From assembly GCF_022662375.1 (NCBI RefSeq), contig NZ_JAKNQL010000005.1, forward strand, positions 124,001-188,000: 64,000 nt of DNA. Reading direction: 5' to 3'. The position numbers and the translations under genes are program-made. Source of the DNA: Pseudomonas sp. CROZ-RG-20F-R04-15. Its GTDB lineage: Bacteria > Pseudomonadota > Gammaproteobacteria > Pseudomonadales > Pseudomonadaceae. Shown here in pieces: positions 8,862 to 18,461 of the stretch (positions are counted from its first letter, which is position 1; each line of letters starts with the position of its first letter). The notes under the pieces are model-generated. The model searched no databases, was not told where the DNA came from, and was given only the letters and a program-made list of their open reading frames with translations.

Positions 8862-9356
8862 ATGACTGACAAAGACCTACCGAAAGTAAAACGCAAAGGC
8901 ACATTCAAAAGCGCGCCGCTGCCGGAAGTGGCCAATACCAACGAGCCGCTGAAGGGCGACGAACTGGTCAAGCTTGCTGTTGCCGCTCTGGAAGACGTCA
9001 AGGCGCAAGACATCCAGATCATCGATGTTCGCGACAAGCAGAGCATCACGGACTACATGATCATCGCCACCGGTACGTCCAACCGCCAGATCAACGCGAT
9101 GCTCGACAAGGTTCGCGAAGAAGTCAAAAAGCAGGGCGCCAAGCCGCTGGGCGAAGAAGGCAAGGGCGACAGCGACTGGGTGCTCCTCGACCTGGACCTG
9201 GTGATCGTGCACATGATGACTGCCTCGGCACGTCAGTTCTACGACCTGGAACGCCTGTGGGCCGGTGCCGAGCAGAGCCGTGCGGCCGATGCCAAACACC
9301 ATAGCCCGGAAAACACCCACGAGCACTTCACCAAGCTCAACAAAGACCAGCTGTAA
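8862..9356 (+). CDS. rsfS: Ribosome silencing factor RsfS
   Basis: 164 aa, DUF143/RsfS family. The protein binds uL14 on the 50S subunit and blocks joining with 30S when nutrients are short. The core fold (about residues 30-145) includes DIQIIDVRDKQSITDYMIIA and WVLLDLDLVIVHMMTASARQ, which are diagnostic. A charged N-terminal extension of about 28 residues (KVKRKGTFKS) and a short hydrophilic tail are typical of Pseudomonas members. It lies 72 bp after nadD and 9 bp before rlmH, so it probably shares their transcript. Confidence 0.95.
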   Translation: MTDKDLPKVKRKGTFKSAPLPEVANTNEPLKGDELVKLAVAALEDVKAQDIQIIDVRDKQSITDYMIIATGTSNRQINAMLDKVREEVKKQGAKPLGEEGKGDSDWVLLDLDLVIVHMMTASARQFYDLERLWAGAEQSRAADAKHHSPENTHEHFTKLNKDQL

Positions 9357-9365
9357 GGGATTGCT

Positions 9366-9833
9366 GTGCGACTGCGCCTGATCGCCGTCGGTTCACGCAT
9401 GCCCAAGTGGGTGGAAGAAGGCTGGCATGAATATGCCAAGCGTCTTCCGTCCGAGCTGGCGCTGGAACTGGTGGAAATACCGCTCAATACCCGTGGCAAG
9501 AATGCCGACGTGGCCCGATTCATCCGCCAGGAAGGCGAAGCCATGCTGGCCAAGGTCGGGCCGAACGAGCGGATCGTCACGCTGGAAGTCCACGGCAAAC
9601 CCTGGAGCACCGAGCAGTTGGCGGTCGAACTCGACCGCTGGCGGCTGGATTCGCGCACGGTCAATTTCATGGTCGGTGGCCCGGAAGGGCTGGCGCCGGA
9701 AGTCTGTGCCCGTGCCGATCAGCGCTGGTCGTTGTCGCCGCTGACGTTGCCGCACCCGCTGGTGCGGATCCTGATCGGCGAACAGTTGTATCGTGCCTGG
9801 ACCGTGCTGTCCGGTCACCCTTACCACAAGTAA
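9366..9833 (+). CDS. rlmH: 23S rRNA (pseudouridine1915-N3)-methyltransferase RlmH
   Basis: 155 aa, starting at GTG 9366 with AAGGGA nearby. RlmH is a SPOUT-fold enzyme that methylates pseudouridine 1915 in helix 69 of 23S rRNA in assembled 70S ribosomes. The family N-terminus [19 protein letters not shown], the SAM-binding loop region FMVGGPEGL and the C-terminal knot [18 protein letters not shown] are all present. It follows rsfS and precedes the elongasome genes with only 10 bp to mrdA, as in other gamma-proteobacteria. Confidence 0.97.
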   Translation: MRLRLIAVGSRMPKWVEEGWHEYAKRLPSELALELVEIPLNTRGKNADVARFIRQEGEAMLAKVGPNERIVTLEVHGKPWSTEQLAVELDRWRLDSRTVNFMVGGPEGLAPEVCARADQRWSLSPLTLPHPLVRILIGEQLYRAWTVLSGHPYHK

Positions 9834-9843
9834 TCCAGCCCTC

Positions 9844-11739
9844 ATGTCTCAGCCGATCCGCATCAAGGACCACGAAAAGGACGCACGCCTGGTGCGTAGC
9901 CGCGTCGTGTTCGGGGCCATTGCGGTCATGCTGTTGATCTGCGTACTGATTGCGCGCCTGTATTACTTGCAGGTGATCCAGTACGAGTACCACTCGACAC
10001 TGTCGGAGAACAACCGCGTCCACGTGCAGCCGATTCCGCCGACGCGCGGACTGATTTTCGACCGTAATGGCGTGGTGGTGGCGGACAACCGTCCGAGCTT
10101 CAGCCTGAGCATGACCCGCGAGCGTTCCGGCGACTGGCAGCAAGTGCTCGACGTCATTGTCGAAGTGCTGGAACTGACGCCCGAGGACCGGGTGATCTTC
10201 GAGAAGCGCATGCGTCAGGGGCGCCGGCCATTCGAGCCGGTACCGATCCTGTTCGAGCTGAGCGAAGAGCAGATTGCCCGGATCGCGGTGAACCAGTTCC
10301 GTCTGCCTGGTGTTGAAGTGGTTGCGCAGCTGGTTCGTCACTACCCGCAGGGCGCGCATTTTGCGCACTCGGTTGGGTATATGGGGCGGATCAACGAGAA
10401 AGAGCTGAAGAGCCTCGATCCGGTCAACTACAGCGGCACCCATCACATCGGCAAAACCGGCATCGAGCGTTTCTACGAGCCGGAATTGCACGGTCAGGTT
10501 GGTTACGAAGAAGTCGAGACCAACGCCCGTGGCCGCGTGCTGCGTGTGCTCAAGCGCACCGATCCGATTCCGGGCAAGGACATCGTCCTCAGTCTGGACA
10601 TCAAATTGCAGGAAGCGGCCGAGGCAGCATTGGGCGGGCGTCGCGGTGCGGTGGTGGCGCTCGATCCGAAGACTGGCGAAGTGCTGGCCATGGTCAGCCA
10701 GCCGAGTTTCGACCCGAACCTGTTCGTCACTGGCATCAGCTTCAAGGCTTATGCCGAGCTGCGTGATTCCATTGATCGACCGCTGTTCAATCGTGTGCTG
10801 CGCGGTCTGTACCCGCCGGGTTCGACGATCAAACCGGCGGTGGCGATTGCCGGTCTCGATTCCGGTGTGGTGACAGCGTCGAGCCGGGTGTTCGACCCCG
10901 GCTACTACATGCTGCCCAACTACGATCACAAATACCGTAACTGGAACCGCACCGGTGACGGCTTCGTCGATCTTGATACGGCGATCATGCGTTCCAACGA
11001 CACCTACTTCTATGACCTGGCCCACAAGCTCGGCATTGATCGGTTGTCGGCTTATATGAACAAGTTCGGCATCGGCCAGAAGGTCTCGCTGGACATGTTC
11101 GAAGAATCCCCCGGCCTGATGCCGTCCCGCGAGTGGAAGCGGGCGACGCGCAAGCAAGCATGGTTCCCGGGTGAAACACTGATCCTCGGGATCGGTCAGG
11201 GCTACATGCAATCGACCCCGCTGCAGCTGGCTCAGGCCACGGCGCTGGTCGCCAACAAAGGCATCTGGAATCGTCCGCACCTGGCCAAATCCCTCGAAGG
11301 GGTGAAGCCGGTGGACGAAAATCCGATGCCGGACATTGTCCTGCGTGATCCGTCCGACTGGACCAAGGTCAACCACGGCATGCAGCAGGTGATGCACGGC
11401 GCGCGAGGTACTGCGCGCAAAGCAGCGATCGGCGCGCAATACCGGATTGCCGGCAAGTCGGGTACCGCTCAGGTGGTGGCGATCAAGCAGGGTGAGAAGT
11501 ACGACCGTTCCAAGGTTCAGGAGCGCCACCGCGACCACGCCTTGTTCGTCGGTTTTGCCCCGGCCGATGACCCGAAAATTGTTGTATCGGTGATGGTCGA
11601 GAACGGTGAGTCCGGCTCCGGTGTTGCGGCGCCGGTGGTGCGGCAGGTCATGGATGCCTGGCTGCTCGATCAGGACGGACGCTTGAAGGCCGAATACGCC
11701 AGCCCAATCAGTGCGGAGGCTACGGCCCGTGATGAATAA
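9844..11739 (+). CDS. mrdA: Penicillin-binding protein 2 (elongation-specific transpeptidase)
   Basis: 631 aa from ATG 9844 (MSQPIRIKDHEKD). It is an inner-membrane class B PBP with one N-terminal transmembrane helix (about residues 22-42). It has a pedestal domain containing RGLIFDRNG and the C-terminal transpeptidase. Active-site motifs are STIK with nucleophile S327 (PPGSTIKP), a SxN-type motif in RSNDTYF, and KSGTAQ with K538. It crosslinks side-wall peptidoglycan as the partner of RodA. Its last codons overlap the rodA start by 8 bp, so translation is coupled. Also called pbpA in Pseudomonas. Confidence 0.97.
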   Translation: MSQPIRIKDHEKDARLVRSRVVFGAIAVMLLICVLIARLYYLQVIQYEYHSTLSENNRVHVQPIPPTRGLIFDRNGVVVADNRPSFSLSMTRERSGDWQQVLDVIVEVLELTPEDRVIFEKRMRQGRRPFEPVPILFELSEEQIARIAVNQFRLPGVEVVAQLVRHYPQGAHFAHSVGYMGRINEKELKSLDPVNYSGTHHIGKTGIERFYEPELHGQVGYEEVETNARGRVLRVLKRTDPIPGKDIVLSLDIKLQEAAEAALGGRRGAVVALDPKTGEVLAMVSQPSFDPNLFVTGISFKAYAELRDSIDRPLFNRVLRGLYPPGSTIKPAVAIAGLDSGVVTASSRVFDPGYYMLPNYDHKYRNWNRTGDGFVDLDTAIMRSNDTYFYDLAHKLGIDRLSAYMNKFGIGQKVSLDMFEESPGLMPSREWKRATRKQAWFPGETLILGIGQGYMQSTPLQLAQATALVANKGIWNRPHLAKSLEGVKPVDENPMPDIVLRDPSDWTKVNHGMQQVMHGARGTARKAAIGAQYRIAGKSGTAQVVAIKQGEKYDRSKVQERHRDHALFVGFAPADDPKIVVSVMVENGESGSGVAAPVVRQVMDAWLLDQDGRLKAEYASPISAEATARDE

Positions 11740-12874
11740 CTTTGATCGCATGCTCTCCAGTGAGGATGTGATGCGTCGCCGCGCGACGCTGCTGCAAAGA
11801 CTGCATATCGATGGCCCGTTGTTGATCCTGCTGCTGATTCTCGCTGCCGGCAGCCTGTTCGTGCTGTACTCGGCGAGCGGCAAGAGCTGGGATCTGCTGG
11901 CCAAGCAAGCCACCTCGTTCGGCATCGGTCTGGTGTCGATGATCATCATCGCCCAGTTCGAACCGCGCTTCATGGCGCGTTGGGTGCCACTTGGCTATGT
12001 GATCGGCGTGGTGCTGCTGTTGGTGGTGGACATCATGGGTCATAACGCCATGGGCGCCACGCGCTGGATCAATATCCCCGGGGTGATCCGCTTCCAGCCC
12101 TCGGAGTTCATGAAAATCCTGATGCCGGCGACCATTGCCTGGTATTTGTCCAAGCGTACGCTGCCGCCGCAACTCAAGCATGTCGGCATCAGCCTGATGC
12201 TGATCGGTGTGCCGTTCGCGCTGATCGTGCGTCAGCCCGATCTCGGCACTTCGCTGCTGATTCTGGCGGGCGGCGCGTTCGTGCTGTTCATGGGCGGGCT
12301 GCGCTGGCGCTGGATTCTCAGTGTATTGGCGGCGGCGATCCCGGTGTCGGTGGCGATGTGGTTCTTCATCATGCACGACTACCAGAAGCAGCGAATCCTG
12401 ACCTTCCTCGACCCGGAAAGCGATCCGCTGGGCACCGGCTGGAACATTATTCAGTCGAAAGCCGCGATCGGTTCCGGCGGCGTGTTCGGCAAGGGCTGGC
12501 TGCTGGGCACCCAATCGCACCTGGACTTCCTGCCGGAAAGCCACACTGACTTCATCATTGCCGTGCTCGGTGAAGAGTTCGGCCTGGTGGGCATTTGCGC
12601 CTTGTTGCTGATCTATCTGCTGCTGATTGGCCGGGGGCTGGTGATCACCGCCCAGGCGCAAACGCTGTTCGGCAAATTGCTCGCCGGTTCGTTGACCATG
12701 ACGTTTTTTGTTTACGTTTTCGTCAACATCGGTATGGTCAGTGGCCTGCTGCCAGTTGTAGGGGTGCCGTTGCCGTTCATTAGCTACGGAGGAACTTCGC
12801 TGGTGACGCTGCTGTCAGCGTTTGGGGTTTTGATGTCGATCCATACCCATCGCAAGTGGATCGCACAGGTTTGA
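11732..12874 (+). CDS. rodA: Rod shape-determining SEDS glycosyltransferase RodA
   Basis: 380 aa from the ATG at 11732, which overlaps the end of mrdA; GGAGG lies 12 bp upstream. An internal ATG at 11771 (MRRRATLLQ) is possible and would give 367 aa. RodA is a SEDS-family lipid II polymerase that works with PBP2 in the elongasome. About ten membrane helices are visible. SEDS motifs include GATRWINIPGVIRFQPSEFMK, the extracellular loop with DPESDPLGTGWNIIQSKAAI, and the C-terminal PLPFISYGGTSLV. The next gene, mltB, starts 17 bp downstream. Confidence 0.96.
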   Translation: MNNFDRMLSSEDVMRRRATLLQRLHIDGPLLILLLILAAGSLFVLYSASGKSWDLLAKQATSFGIGLVSMIIIAQFEPRFMARWVPLGYVIGVVLLLVVDIMGHNAMGATRWINIPGVIRFQPSEFMKILMPATIAWYLSKRTLPPQLKHVGISLMLIGVPFALIVRQPDLGTSLLILAGGAFVLFMGGLRWRWILSVLAAAIPVSVAMWFFIMHDYQKQRILTFLDPESDPLGTGWNIIQSKAAIGSGGVFGKGWLLGTQSHLDFLPESHTDFIIAVLGEEFGLVGICALLLIYLLLIGRGLVITAQAQTLFGKLLAGSLTMTFFVYVFVNIGMVSGLLPVVGVPLPFISYGGTSLVTLLSAFGVLMSIHTHRKWIAQV

Positions 12875-12891
12875 ATAAGGTGAAGAGTTCA

Positions 12892-13902
12892 ATGCAAGTA
12901 ATGCGTGGCTGGGCGACTCGATGCGCGCCGCTGGTTGGCCTGATGGGCCTGCTGGGCAGCGTGCAGGAAGCGCTGGCCGGCGAATACGAAGGCTCGCCGC
13001 AGGTGGCCGAGTTCGTCGGTGAAATGACCCGCGACTACGGTTTCGCCGGTGAGCAATTGATGGCGGTGTTCCGCGAGGCTCAGCGCAAACAGGCGATTCT
13101 CGACGCCATTTCCAGACCTGCCGAGCGGGTCAAACAGTGGAAAGAATACCGCCCGATGTTCATCACCGACGCGCGTATCGCCCGTGGTGTGGATTTCTGG
13201 CGTCAGCACGAGGCGACCCTGGCCCGTGCCGAACAGGAATACGGCGTACCGGCACAAGTCATCGTGTCGATCATCGGCGTTGAAACCTTTTTCGGACGTA
13301 ATACCGGCAATTACCGGGTAATCGATGCCTTGTCGACGCTCGGTTTCGACTATCCTCCCCGTGCCGAATTTTTCCGCAAGGAACTGCGTGAGTTCCTGCT
13401 GCTGGCCCGTGAAGAACAGGTCGATCCATTGACCCTCAAAGGCTCTTACGCCGGGGCCATGGGCCTGCCGCAGTTCATGCCGAGCAGCTTTCGCGCCTAT
13501 GCGGTGGATTTCGACGGTGACGGCCACATCAATATCTGGAACAACCCGGATGATGCGATCGGCAGCGTAGCGAGCTATTTCAAGCGTCACGGCTGGGTCG
13601 CCGGTGAGCCGGTGGTCAGCCGTGCCGATGTGCGTGGCGAGCAGGTCGACGAAGGCCTGACCACCGGTATCGAGCCGACGAAAACGGTCGGAGAGTTGCG
13701 AGCGCTGGGCTGGTCAAGTCATGATGCGCTGCGCGATGATATGCCGGTTACTGCATTTCGCCTCGAAGGCGACAACGGCCCTGAATACTGGATGGGCCTG
13801 AAGAATTTCTACGCGATCACGCGTTATAACCGCAGCGTGATGTACGCCATGGCCGTACATCAACTGTCTGAACAGCTGGTACAAGCACGGGGCGTCAAGT
13901 AA
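12892..13902 (+). CDS. mltB: Lytic murein transglycosylase B (soluble periplasmic, GH103)
   Basis: 336 aa from ATG 12892 (MQVMRGWATRC), preceded by AAGGTGAAGAG. A signal peptide probably ends after A29 (QEALA/GEY). No lipobox is present, so this is the soluble SltB1-like form rather than a lipoprotein. The catalytic Glu is E131 in SIIGVETFFGRNTG. GAMGLPQFMPSSFRAYAVDF and FDGDGHINIWN are the MltB-type substrate and metal-binding stretches. It cleaves glycan strands to 1,6-anhydro-MurNAc ends. Its stop overlaps the rlpA start (TAATG), so it is coupled with rlpA in the cell-wall operon. Confidence 0.95.
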   Translation: MQVMRGWATRCAPLVGLMGLLGSVQEALAGEYEGSPQVAEFVGEMTRDYGFAGEQLMAVFREAQRKQAILDAISRPAERVKQWKEYRPMFITDARIARGVDFWRQHEATLARAEQEYGVPAQVIVSIIGVETFFGRNTGNYRVIDALSTLGFDYPPRAEFFRKELREFLLLAREEQVDPLTLKGSYAGAMGLPQFMPSSFRAYAVDFDGDGHINIWNNPDDAIGSVASYFKRHGWVAGEPVVSRADVRGEQVDEGLTTGIEPTKTVGELRALGWSSHDALRDDMPVTAFRLEGDNGPEYWMGLKNFYAITRYNRSVMYAMAVHQLSEQLVQARGVK

Positions 13903-14912
13903 TGCAGGCATTGCCTAACAGTAAACCCCTGAAGCTGGTGGCATTCGCTGCGTTGGCAGTGCTGGTCGCCAGTTGTTCGACCAGCCGTTCGCCAACGCCG
14001 AAAACCTCGAATACTGCTGTGCGCGCGCAACCGGGCCTGGACATCAACCGTGCGCACAAAGACGGCGCGCCGTGGTGGGACGTCGACGTGTCGCGCATCC
14101 CCGATGCGACGCCGACCCTGCACACCGGCCCGTACAAGGCCAACCCGTACACCGTACTGGGCAAAACCTACTTCCCGCTGCAGGAATCCAAGACCTACGT
14201 CGCTTCCGGCACGGCGTCCTGGTACGGCACCAAGTTTCATGGCCAGAACACTGCCAACGGCGAGGTCTATGACCTGTATGGCATGAGCGCCGCCCACAAG
14301 ACATTACCGCTGCCAAGTTACGTTCGGGTGACCAACCTGGACAACAACCGCACAGTAATCCTGCGGGTCAACGACCGTGGGCCGTTCTATTCCGATCGCA
14401 TCATCGACTTGTCCTACGCCGCCGCGAAAAAACTCGGTTACGCCGAAACCGGCACCGCACGGGTCAAGGTCGAAGGCATCGATCCGCAGCAATACTGGGC
14501 CGCCAAGGGCCGTCCGGCACCATTGATGCTCAACGAGCCGCAGGTCGCGCAGAACAGCGCTCCGGTGATCACGGCCTCGGCCGGCACCGTCGAGCAATGG
14601 ACGCCGCCACCGCAACAACACGCCTCTGACACCGTCCCCGTGCCGATGAGTGCAAAAAAAAACGCTTCTGCAACAGCAACTGGCCAGTATCTGCAGGTGG
14701 GCGCGTTCGCCAACCCGGACGCTGCAGAGCTGCTGAGGTCGAAGCTCAGCGGGATGGTGAGCGCTCCGGTGTTCATCAGCTCGATCGTGCGCAATCAGCA
14801 GACTCTGCATCGGGTACGCCTGGGGCCGATCGGTTCGCCGGGTGAAATTGCCCAGGTGCAGAACAGCGTGCGCCTGGCCAACCTTGGTTCGCCAAGTGTG
14901 GTCACCGAGTAA
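13902..14912 (+). CDS. rlpA: Septal ring lytic transglycosylase lipoprotein RlpA
   Basis: 336 aa. The ATG overlaps the mltB stop by one base. It has a lipoprotein signal peptide with lipobox LVASC and lipidation at C25. The double-psi beta-barrel (about 100-195) contains GTASWYGTKFHGQNTANGE and VRVNDRGPFYSDRIIDLSY-type sequence with the catalytic Asp/His region. A linker follows, then a C-terminal SPOR domain (about 258-335; GQYLQVGAFANPDAAELLRS). In Pseudomonas, RlpA degrades denuded glycan strands at the septum, to which the SPOR domain targets it. The gene follows rodA and mltB and precedes dacA. Confidence 0.96.
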   Translation: MQALPNSKPLKLVAFAALAVLVASCSTSRSPTPKTSNTAVRAQPGLDINRAHKDGAPWWDVDVSRIPDATPTLHTGPYKANPYTVLGKTYFPLQESKTYVASGTASWYGTKFHGQNTANGEVYDLYGMSAAHKTLPLPSYVRVTNLDNNRTVILRVNDRGPFYSDRIIDLSYAAAKKLGYAETGTARVKVEGIDPQQYWAAKGRPAPLMLNEPQVAQNSAPVITASAGTVEQWTPPPQQHASDTVPVPMSAKKNASATATGQYLQVGAFANPDAAELLRSKLSGMVSAPVFISSIVRNQQTLHRVRLGPIGSPGEIAQVQNSVRLANLGSPSVVTE

Positions 14913-14931
14913 CACGTAGAACTTGATTGAC

Positions 14932-14960
14932 GGTTCACTTGCGGTATTGGGGGGTGAACC
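14932..14960 (+). terminator. Weak hairpin between rlpA and dacA
   Basis: GGTTCAC (14932-14938) and GTGAACC (14954-14960) pair across a 15-nt loop, 20 bp after the rlpA stop. There is no T tract. It may partly separate dacA from the upstream operon. Confidence 0.3.
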
Positions 14961-15099
14961 AGGTTGTTGGCTCGTCGAAGAACAAAAGCCCGGCAAGGGT
15001 GACTGGAGTGAGCAACTGAACACGCGATGGCTCGTTAGAAAGTCATCTGATTAAATTTTGTCCGCAAGGACAGTTTCCATTAGCGATTTCGAGAGACGG

Positions 15100-16257
15100 A
15101 TGAACATCACCACCTTTGCCAAACGCCTGTGTCTGCTAGTCCCGCTGCTCCTCTCGCCAGCCGCCTTCGCGGCCGAGATGATGCCGTCGCCACCGCAACT
15201 GGCCGCCAAAGCCTACGTACTCATGGATGCCGCCAGCGGTAACGTGCTGGTAGAGAACAACGGTGACCAGCGTCTGCCACCGGCCAGTCTGACCAAGCTG
15301 ATGACCGCGTACATCGCGACCCTGGAAATCCGTCGCGGCCAGATCGGTGAAAACGATCCGGTGACCGTCAGCGAAAACGCCTGGCGCACCGGCGGTTCGC
15401 GGATGTTCATCAAAGTCGGCTCGCAGGTGACTGTCAGCGATTTGCTGCACGGCATCATCATCCAGTCCGGCAACGACGCCAGCGTGGCGCTGTCCGAGCA
15501 CATCGCCGGTAGCGAAGATGCGTTCGCCGATCTGATGAACAAGACTGTCACCGATCTGGGCATGACCAATACCCACTTCATGAACCCGACCGGTCTGCCA
15601 AATCCTGAGCACTACTCGTCGGCTCACGACATGGCGATTCTGGCCCGCGCAATCATCCACGAAGACCCGGCTCACTACGCGATCTACTCGCAGAAAGAGT
15701 TCTTCTGGAACGGCATCAAGCAGCCTAACCGCAACCTGCTGCTGTGGCGCGACAAGACCGTTGACGGTCTGAAAACCGGTCACACCGACGAAGCCGGCTA
15801 CTGCATGGTGTCCTCGGCTGTACGTGATGGCCAGCGCCTGATTGCTGTGGTGTTCGGCACCAACAGCGAAGTGGCCCGTGCTGCTGAAACCCAGAAGCTG
15901 CTGACTTACGGCTTCCGTTTCTTCGAAACCCAGACCTTCTACCAGAAGGGCACCGAACTGGCTCAGGCCCCGGTGTGGAAAGGCACCACCAATCAAGTCA
16001 AGGCCGGCCTGGCTGAAGACCTGACCATGACCCTGCCAAAAGGCCAACTGAAGAAGCTTGCTGCGAGCATGACCATGAACCCGCAACTGACCGCGCCAAT
16101 CGCCAAGGGCGACGTGATCGGTAAAGTCGAAGTCAAACTGGAAGACAAGGTCGTGCACAGCGCGGACCTGATCGCTCTGGATGGCGTCGAGGAGGGTGGT
16201 ATCTTCCGCCGCATGTGGGATAGCATCCGTCTATTCTTCTACGGCTTGTTCAACTGA
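15100..16257 (+). CDS. dacA: D-alanyl-D-alanine carboxypeptidase (PBP5-type)
   Basis: 385 aa from ATG 15100 (MNITTFAKRL); the upstream in-frame ATG at 15058 only adds residues before the signal peptide. The signal peptide is cleaved near AAFA/AE (24). The penicilloyl serine transferase motifs are S63-L-T-K66, S123-G-N125 and K225-T-G. The C-terminal beta domain and an amphipathic anchor helix (FRRMWDSIRLFFYGLFN) attach it to the periplasmic face of the inner membrane. It trims terminal D-Ala from pentapeptides. The P. aeruginosa orthologue is called dacC. A terminator-like hairpin follows before ybeD. Confidence 0.96.
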   Translation: MNITTFAKRLCLLVPLLLSPAAFAAEMMPSPPQLAAKAYVLMDAASGNVLVENNGDQRLPPASLTKLMTAYIATLEIRRGQIGENDPVTVSENAWRTGGSRMFIKVGSQVTVSDLLHGIIIQSGNDASVALSEHIAGSEDAFADLMNKTVTDLGMTNTHFMNPTGLPNPEHYSSAHDMAILARAIIHEDPAHYAIYSQKEFFWNGIKQPNRNLLLWRDKTVDGLKTGHTDEAGYCMVSSAVRDGQRLIAVVFGTNSEVARAAETQKLLTYGFRFFETQTFYQKGTELAQAPVWKGTTNQVKAGLAEDLTMTLPKGQLKKLAASMTMNPQLTAPIAKGDVIGKVEVKLEDKVVHSADLIALDGVEEGGIFRRMWDSIRLFFYGLFN

Positions 16258-16270
16258 TTTGTGTTGACCT

Positions 16271-16305
16271 GCATGGCCCCGCCCCGATCCGGTGCGGGGC
16301 CATGC
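16271..16305 (+). terminator. 12-bp GC-rich hairpin after dacA
   Basis: GCATGGCCCCGC (16271-16282) pairs perfectly with GCGGGGCCATGC (16294-16305) across an 11-nt loop. It lies 14 bp after the dacA stop. There is no clear T run, so it could attenuate rather than end transcription into ybeD-lipB-lipA. Confidence 0.6.
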
Positions 16306-16342
16306 GCGTTATCACGGCTTGCGCTCAAGAGGCCGTTACGCC

Positions 16343-16618
16343 ATGACCGATACCGAAGTAAAGGCGCCAAAGATCGAATTCCCGCAGACTGATTATCCGA
16401 TTAAGGTGATCAGCGATACGGGTGTTGGCAACAAGGACAAGATCATCGAGATCGTCCTGAAGCACGCCACCATCAATGATGAGCGCATCGACGAGCGTCA
16501 AAGCAGCAACGGCAAATACACCACCATCCAGTTGCACATCGTCGCGACCGATCAGGATCAGCTGTACAACATCAACAGCGATCTGCGGGCAACCGGTTTC
16601 GTGCACATGGTGTTGTGA
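16343..16618 (+). CDS. ybeD: DUF493 family protein YbeD
   Basis: 91 aa from ATG 16343 ([14 protein letters not shown]). It is a small ferredoxin-like alpha/beta protein of the YbeD/DUF493 family. Recognisable stretches are [15 protein letters not shown] and [20 protein letters not shown]. The family resembles ACT/regulatory domains, and its molecular role is not settled. Its place between dacA and lipB is strongly conserved, and its TGA overlaps the lipB ATG (TGATG), so it is translationally coupled to lipoate synthesis. Confidence 0.93.
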   Translation: MTDTEVKAPKIEFPQTDYPIKVISDTGVGNKDKIIEIVLKHATINDERIDERQSSNGKYTTIQLHIVATDQDQLYNINSDLRATGFVHMVL

Positions 16619-17265
16619 TGCCGGGCACGCTGGGCTTTCGTGAGCTCGGCCAGATGGCTTACGAGCCGGTCTGGCATGCCATGCAACGTTTTACCAACGA
16701 ACGCGGCAGCGATGCCGCCGACGAAATCTGGCTCGTCGAACACCCACCGGTGTTCACTCAGGGCCAGGCCGGCAAGGCCGAACACTTGCTGCTGCCGGGC
16801 GATATCCCGGTGGTGCAGGTCGATCGCGGCGGCCAGGTGACTTATCATGGTCCGGGCCAGTTAGTGGCCTACCTGTTGCTGGATGTACGCAAGCTGGGTT
16901 TCGGCGTGCGTGATCTGGTCAGTCGCATGGAGCTTTGCCTGATCGAACTGCTGGCCAGCTACGGCGTAACCGCAGCGGCCAAGCCAGATGCTCCCGGCGT
17001 GTACGTCGACGGAGCGAAAATCGCTTCTCTGGGTTTGCGGATTCGCCACGGTTGTTCCTTTCATGGCCTGGCCCTGAACGTGGATATGAACCTGGAACCG
17101 TTTCGACGGATTAATCCCTGCGGCTATGCCGGGCTGGCGATGACCCAGCTGAGCGATCACGCAGGATCGATTGAATTTGCCGAGGTAAGTGCCCGGCTGC
17201 GTGCGCAGCTCGTCAAACACCTCGACTATGCTGAGCAGACGACCCTGACGGGCGGAATCGACTGA
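16618..17265 (+). CDS. lipB: Octanoyl-[acyl-carrier-protein]:protein N-octanoyltransferase
   Basis: 215 aa, with the ATG overlapping the ybeD stop. LipB transfers octanoate from ACP to a lysine of lipoyl domains (pyruvate and 2-oxoglutarate dehydrogenases, GcvH). The acyl-thioester Cys lies in [14 protein letters not shown] and the partner Lys in [35 protein letters not shown] is the family signature. It is followed after one base by lipA, which inserts the sulfur atoms. Confidence 0.97.
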   Translation: MPGTLGFRELGQMAYEPVWHAMQRFTNERGSDAADEIWLVEHPPVFTQGQAGKAEHLLLPGDIPVVQVDRGGQVTYHGPGQLVAYLLLDVRKLGFGVRDLVSRMELCLIELLASYGVTAAAKPDAPGVYVDGAKIASLGLRIRHGCSFHGLALNVDMNLEPFRRINPCGYAGLAMTQLSDHAGSIEFAEVSARLRAQLVKHLDYAEQTTLTGGID

Positions 17266-17266
17266 T

Positions 17267-18289
17267 ATGACTACTGATGCAGTGCAAACCATGATCCCGA
17301 CGCTCGACGTGACCGAGCGCCCGGCCCCGCGTCCCAAGGTAGAAGCCGGCGTCAAGCTGCGCGGCGCCGAGAAGGTTGCACGCATCCCGGTAAAGATCAT
17401 TCCGACCACCGAACTGCCGAAGAAACCTGACTGGATTCGTGTGCGCATCCCGGTTTCGCCGGAAGTTGACCGGATCAAGAGCCTGCTGCGCAAACACAAG
17501 CTGCACAGCGTTTGCGAAGAAGCGTCCTGCCCGAACCTCGGTGAGTGCTTCTCCGGCGGCACCGCGACTTTCATGATCATGGGTGACATCTGCACCCGTC
17601 GCTGCCCGTTCTGCGACGTCGGCCACGGTCGTCCAAAGCCACTGGACGTCAACGAGCCGGAAAGCCTGGCCATCGCCATCGCCGACCTCAAGCTCAAGTA
17701 CGTGGTGATCACCTCGGTTGACCGCGACGACCTGCGTGACGGCGGTGCCCAGCACTTTGCCGACTGCATCCGCGAAATCCGCAAATTGTCGCCGAACGTG
17801 CAGCTCGAGACCCTGGTCCCGGACTACCGTGGCCGTATGGATGTCGCGCTGGAAATCACCGCAGCCGAGCCGCCGGATGTGTTCAACCACAACCTGGAAA
17901 CCGTGCCGCGCCTGTACAAGGCTGCGCGTCCGGGTTCGGATTACCAGTGGTCGCTGACCCTGCTGCAACGTTTCAAGCAGATGATGCCGCACATTCCGAC
18001 CAAGTCCGGTCTGATGCTGGGTCTGGGCGAGACCGACGAAGAAGTCATTGAAGTCATGAAGCGCATGCGCGAACACGACATCGACATGCTGACCCTCGGT
18101 CAGTACCTGCAACCGTCGCGCAGCCACTTGCCGGTACAGCGTTTCGTGCACCCGGACACCTTCGCCTGGTTTGCCGAAGAAGGTTACAAGATGGGCTTCA
18201 AGAACGTCGCTTCCGGCCCGTTGGTACGTTCTTCGTACCATGCCGACGAGCAGGCGAAGCTGGTCAAGGCTGAGCTGCTGGGTTCCTGA
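17267..18289 (+). CDS. lipA: Lipoyl synthase (radical SAM)
   Basis: 340 aa. LipA inserts two sulfurs into protein-bound octanoyl groups. The radical-SAM [4Fe-4S] cluster is held by C109, C113 and C116 (CTRRCPFC). The auxiliary, sacrificial cluster is held by C83, C88 and C94 ([12 protein letters not shown]). The C-terminal RSSYHAD contains the conserved RSSY serine that ligates the auxiliary cluster. It starts one base after lipB and ends the operon, with a strong intrinsic terminator 20 bp downstream. Confidence 0.98.
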   Translation: MTTDAVQTMIPTLDVTERPAPRPKVEAGVKLRGAEKVARIPVKIIPTTELPKKPDWIRVRIPVSPEVDRIKSLLRKHKLHSVCEEASCPNLGECFSGGTATFMIMGDICTRRCPFCDVGHGRPKPLDVNEPESLAIAIADLKLKYVVITSVDRDDLRDGGAQHFADCIREIRKLSPNVQLETLVPDYRGRMDVALEITAAEPPDVFNHNLETVPRLYKAARPGSDYQWSLTLLQRFKQMMPHIPTKSGLMLGLGETDEEVIEVMKRMREHDIDMLTLGQYLQPSRSHLPVQRFVHPDTFAWFAEEGYKMGFKNVASGPLVRSSYHADEQAKLVKAELLGS

Positions 18290-18303
18290 TCCGGCGCTGA
18301 ATC

Positions 18304-18348
18304 AAAAAATGCCCGCCGAGGTTTTAACGCCCGGCGGGCATTTTTTTG
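18304..18348 (+). terminator. Intrinsic terminator after lipA
   Basis: ATGCCCGCCG (18309-18318) pairs with CGGCGGGCAT (18332-18341). The hairpin is flanked by an A run and followed by T7 (TTTTTTT). This is the strongest rho-independent terminator in the window, and it ends the proA-to-lipA region. Confidence 0.93.
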
Positions 18349-18461
18349 CCCGTCTTACATTCGCTGCTGATTTTTCCTGCAACCTGCGGCGTGGCCGACC
18401 CTCTTCTGTTTGCCCCCGTTCCTGACTACTGTGTGTGCATGACTTACAGGGAGATCCAAGG

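Noticed and set aside
9667..11973. 768-codon minus-strand open frame opposite mrdA
   Set aside because: Antisense shadow of PBP2, with composition rich in His, Arg and Gln and no family resemblance.
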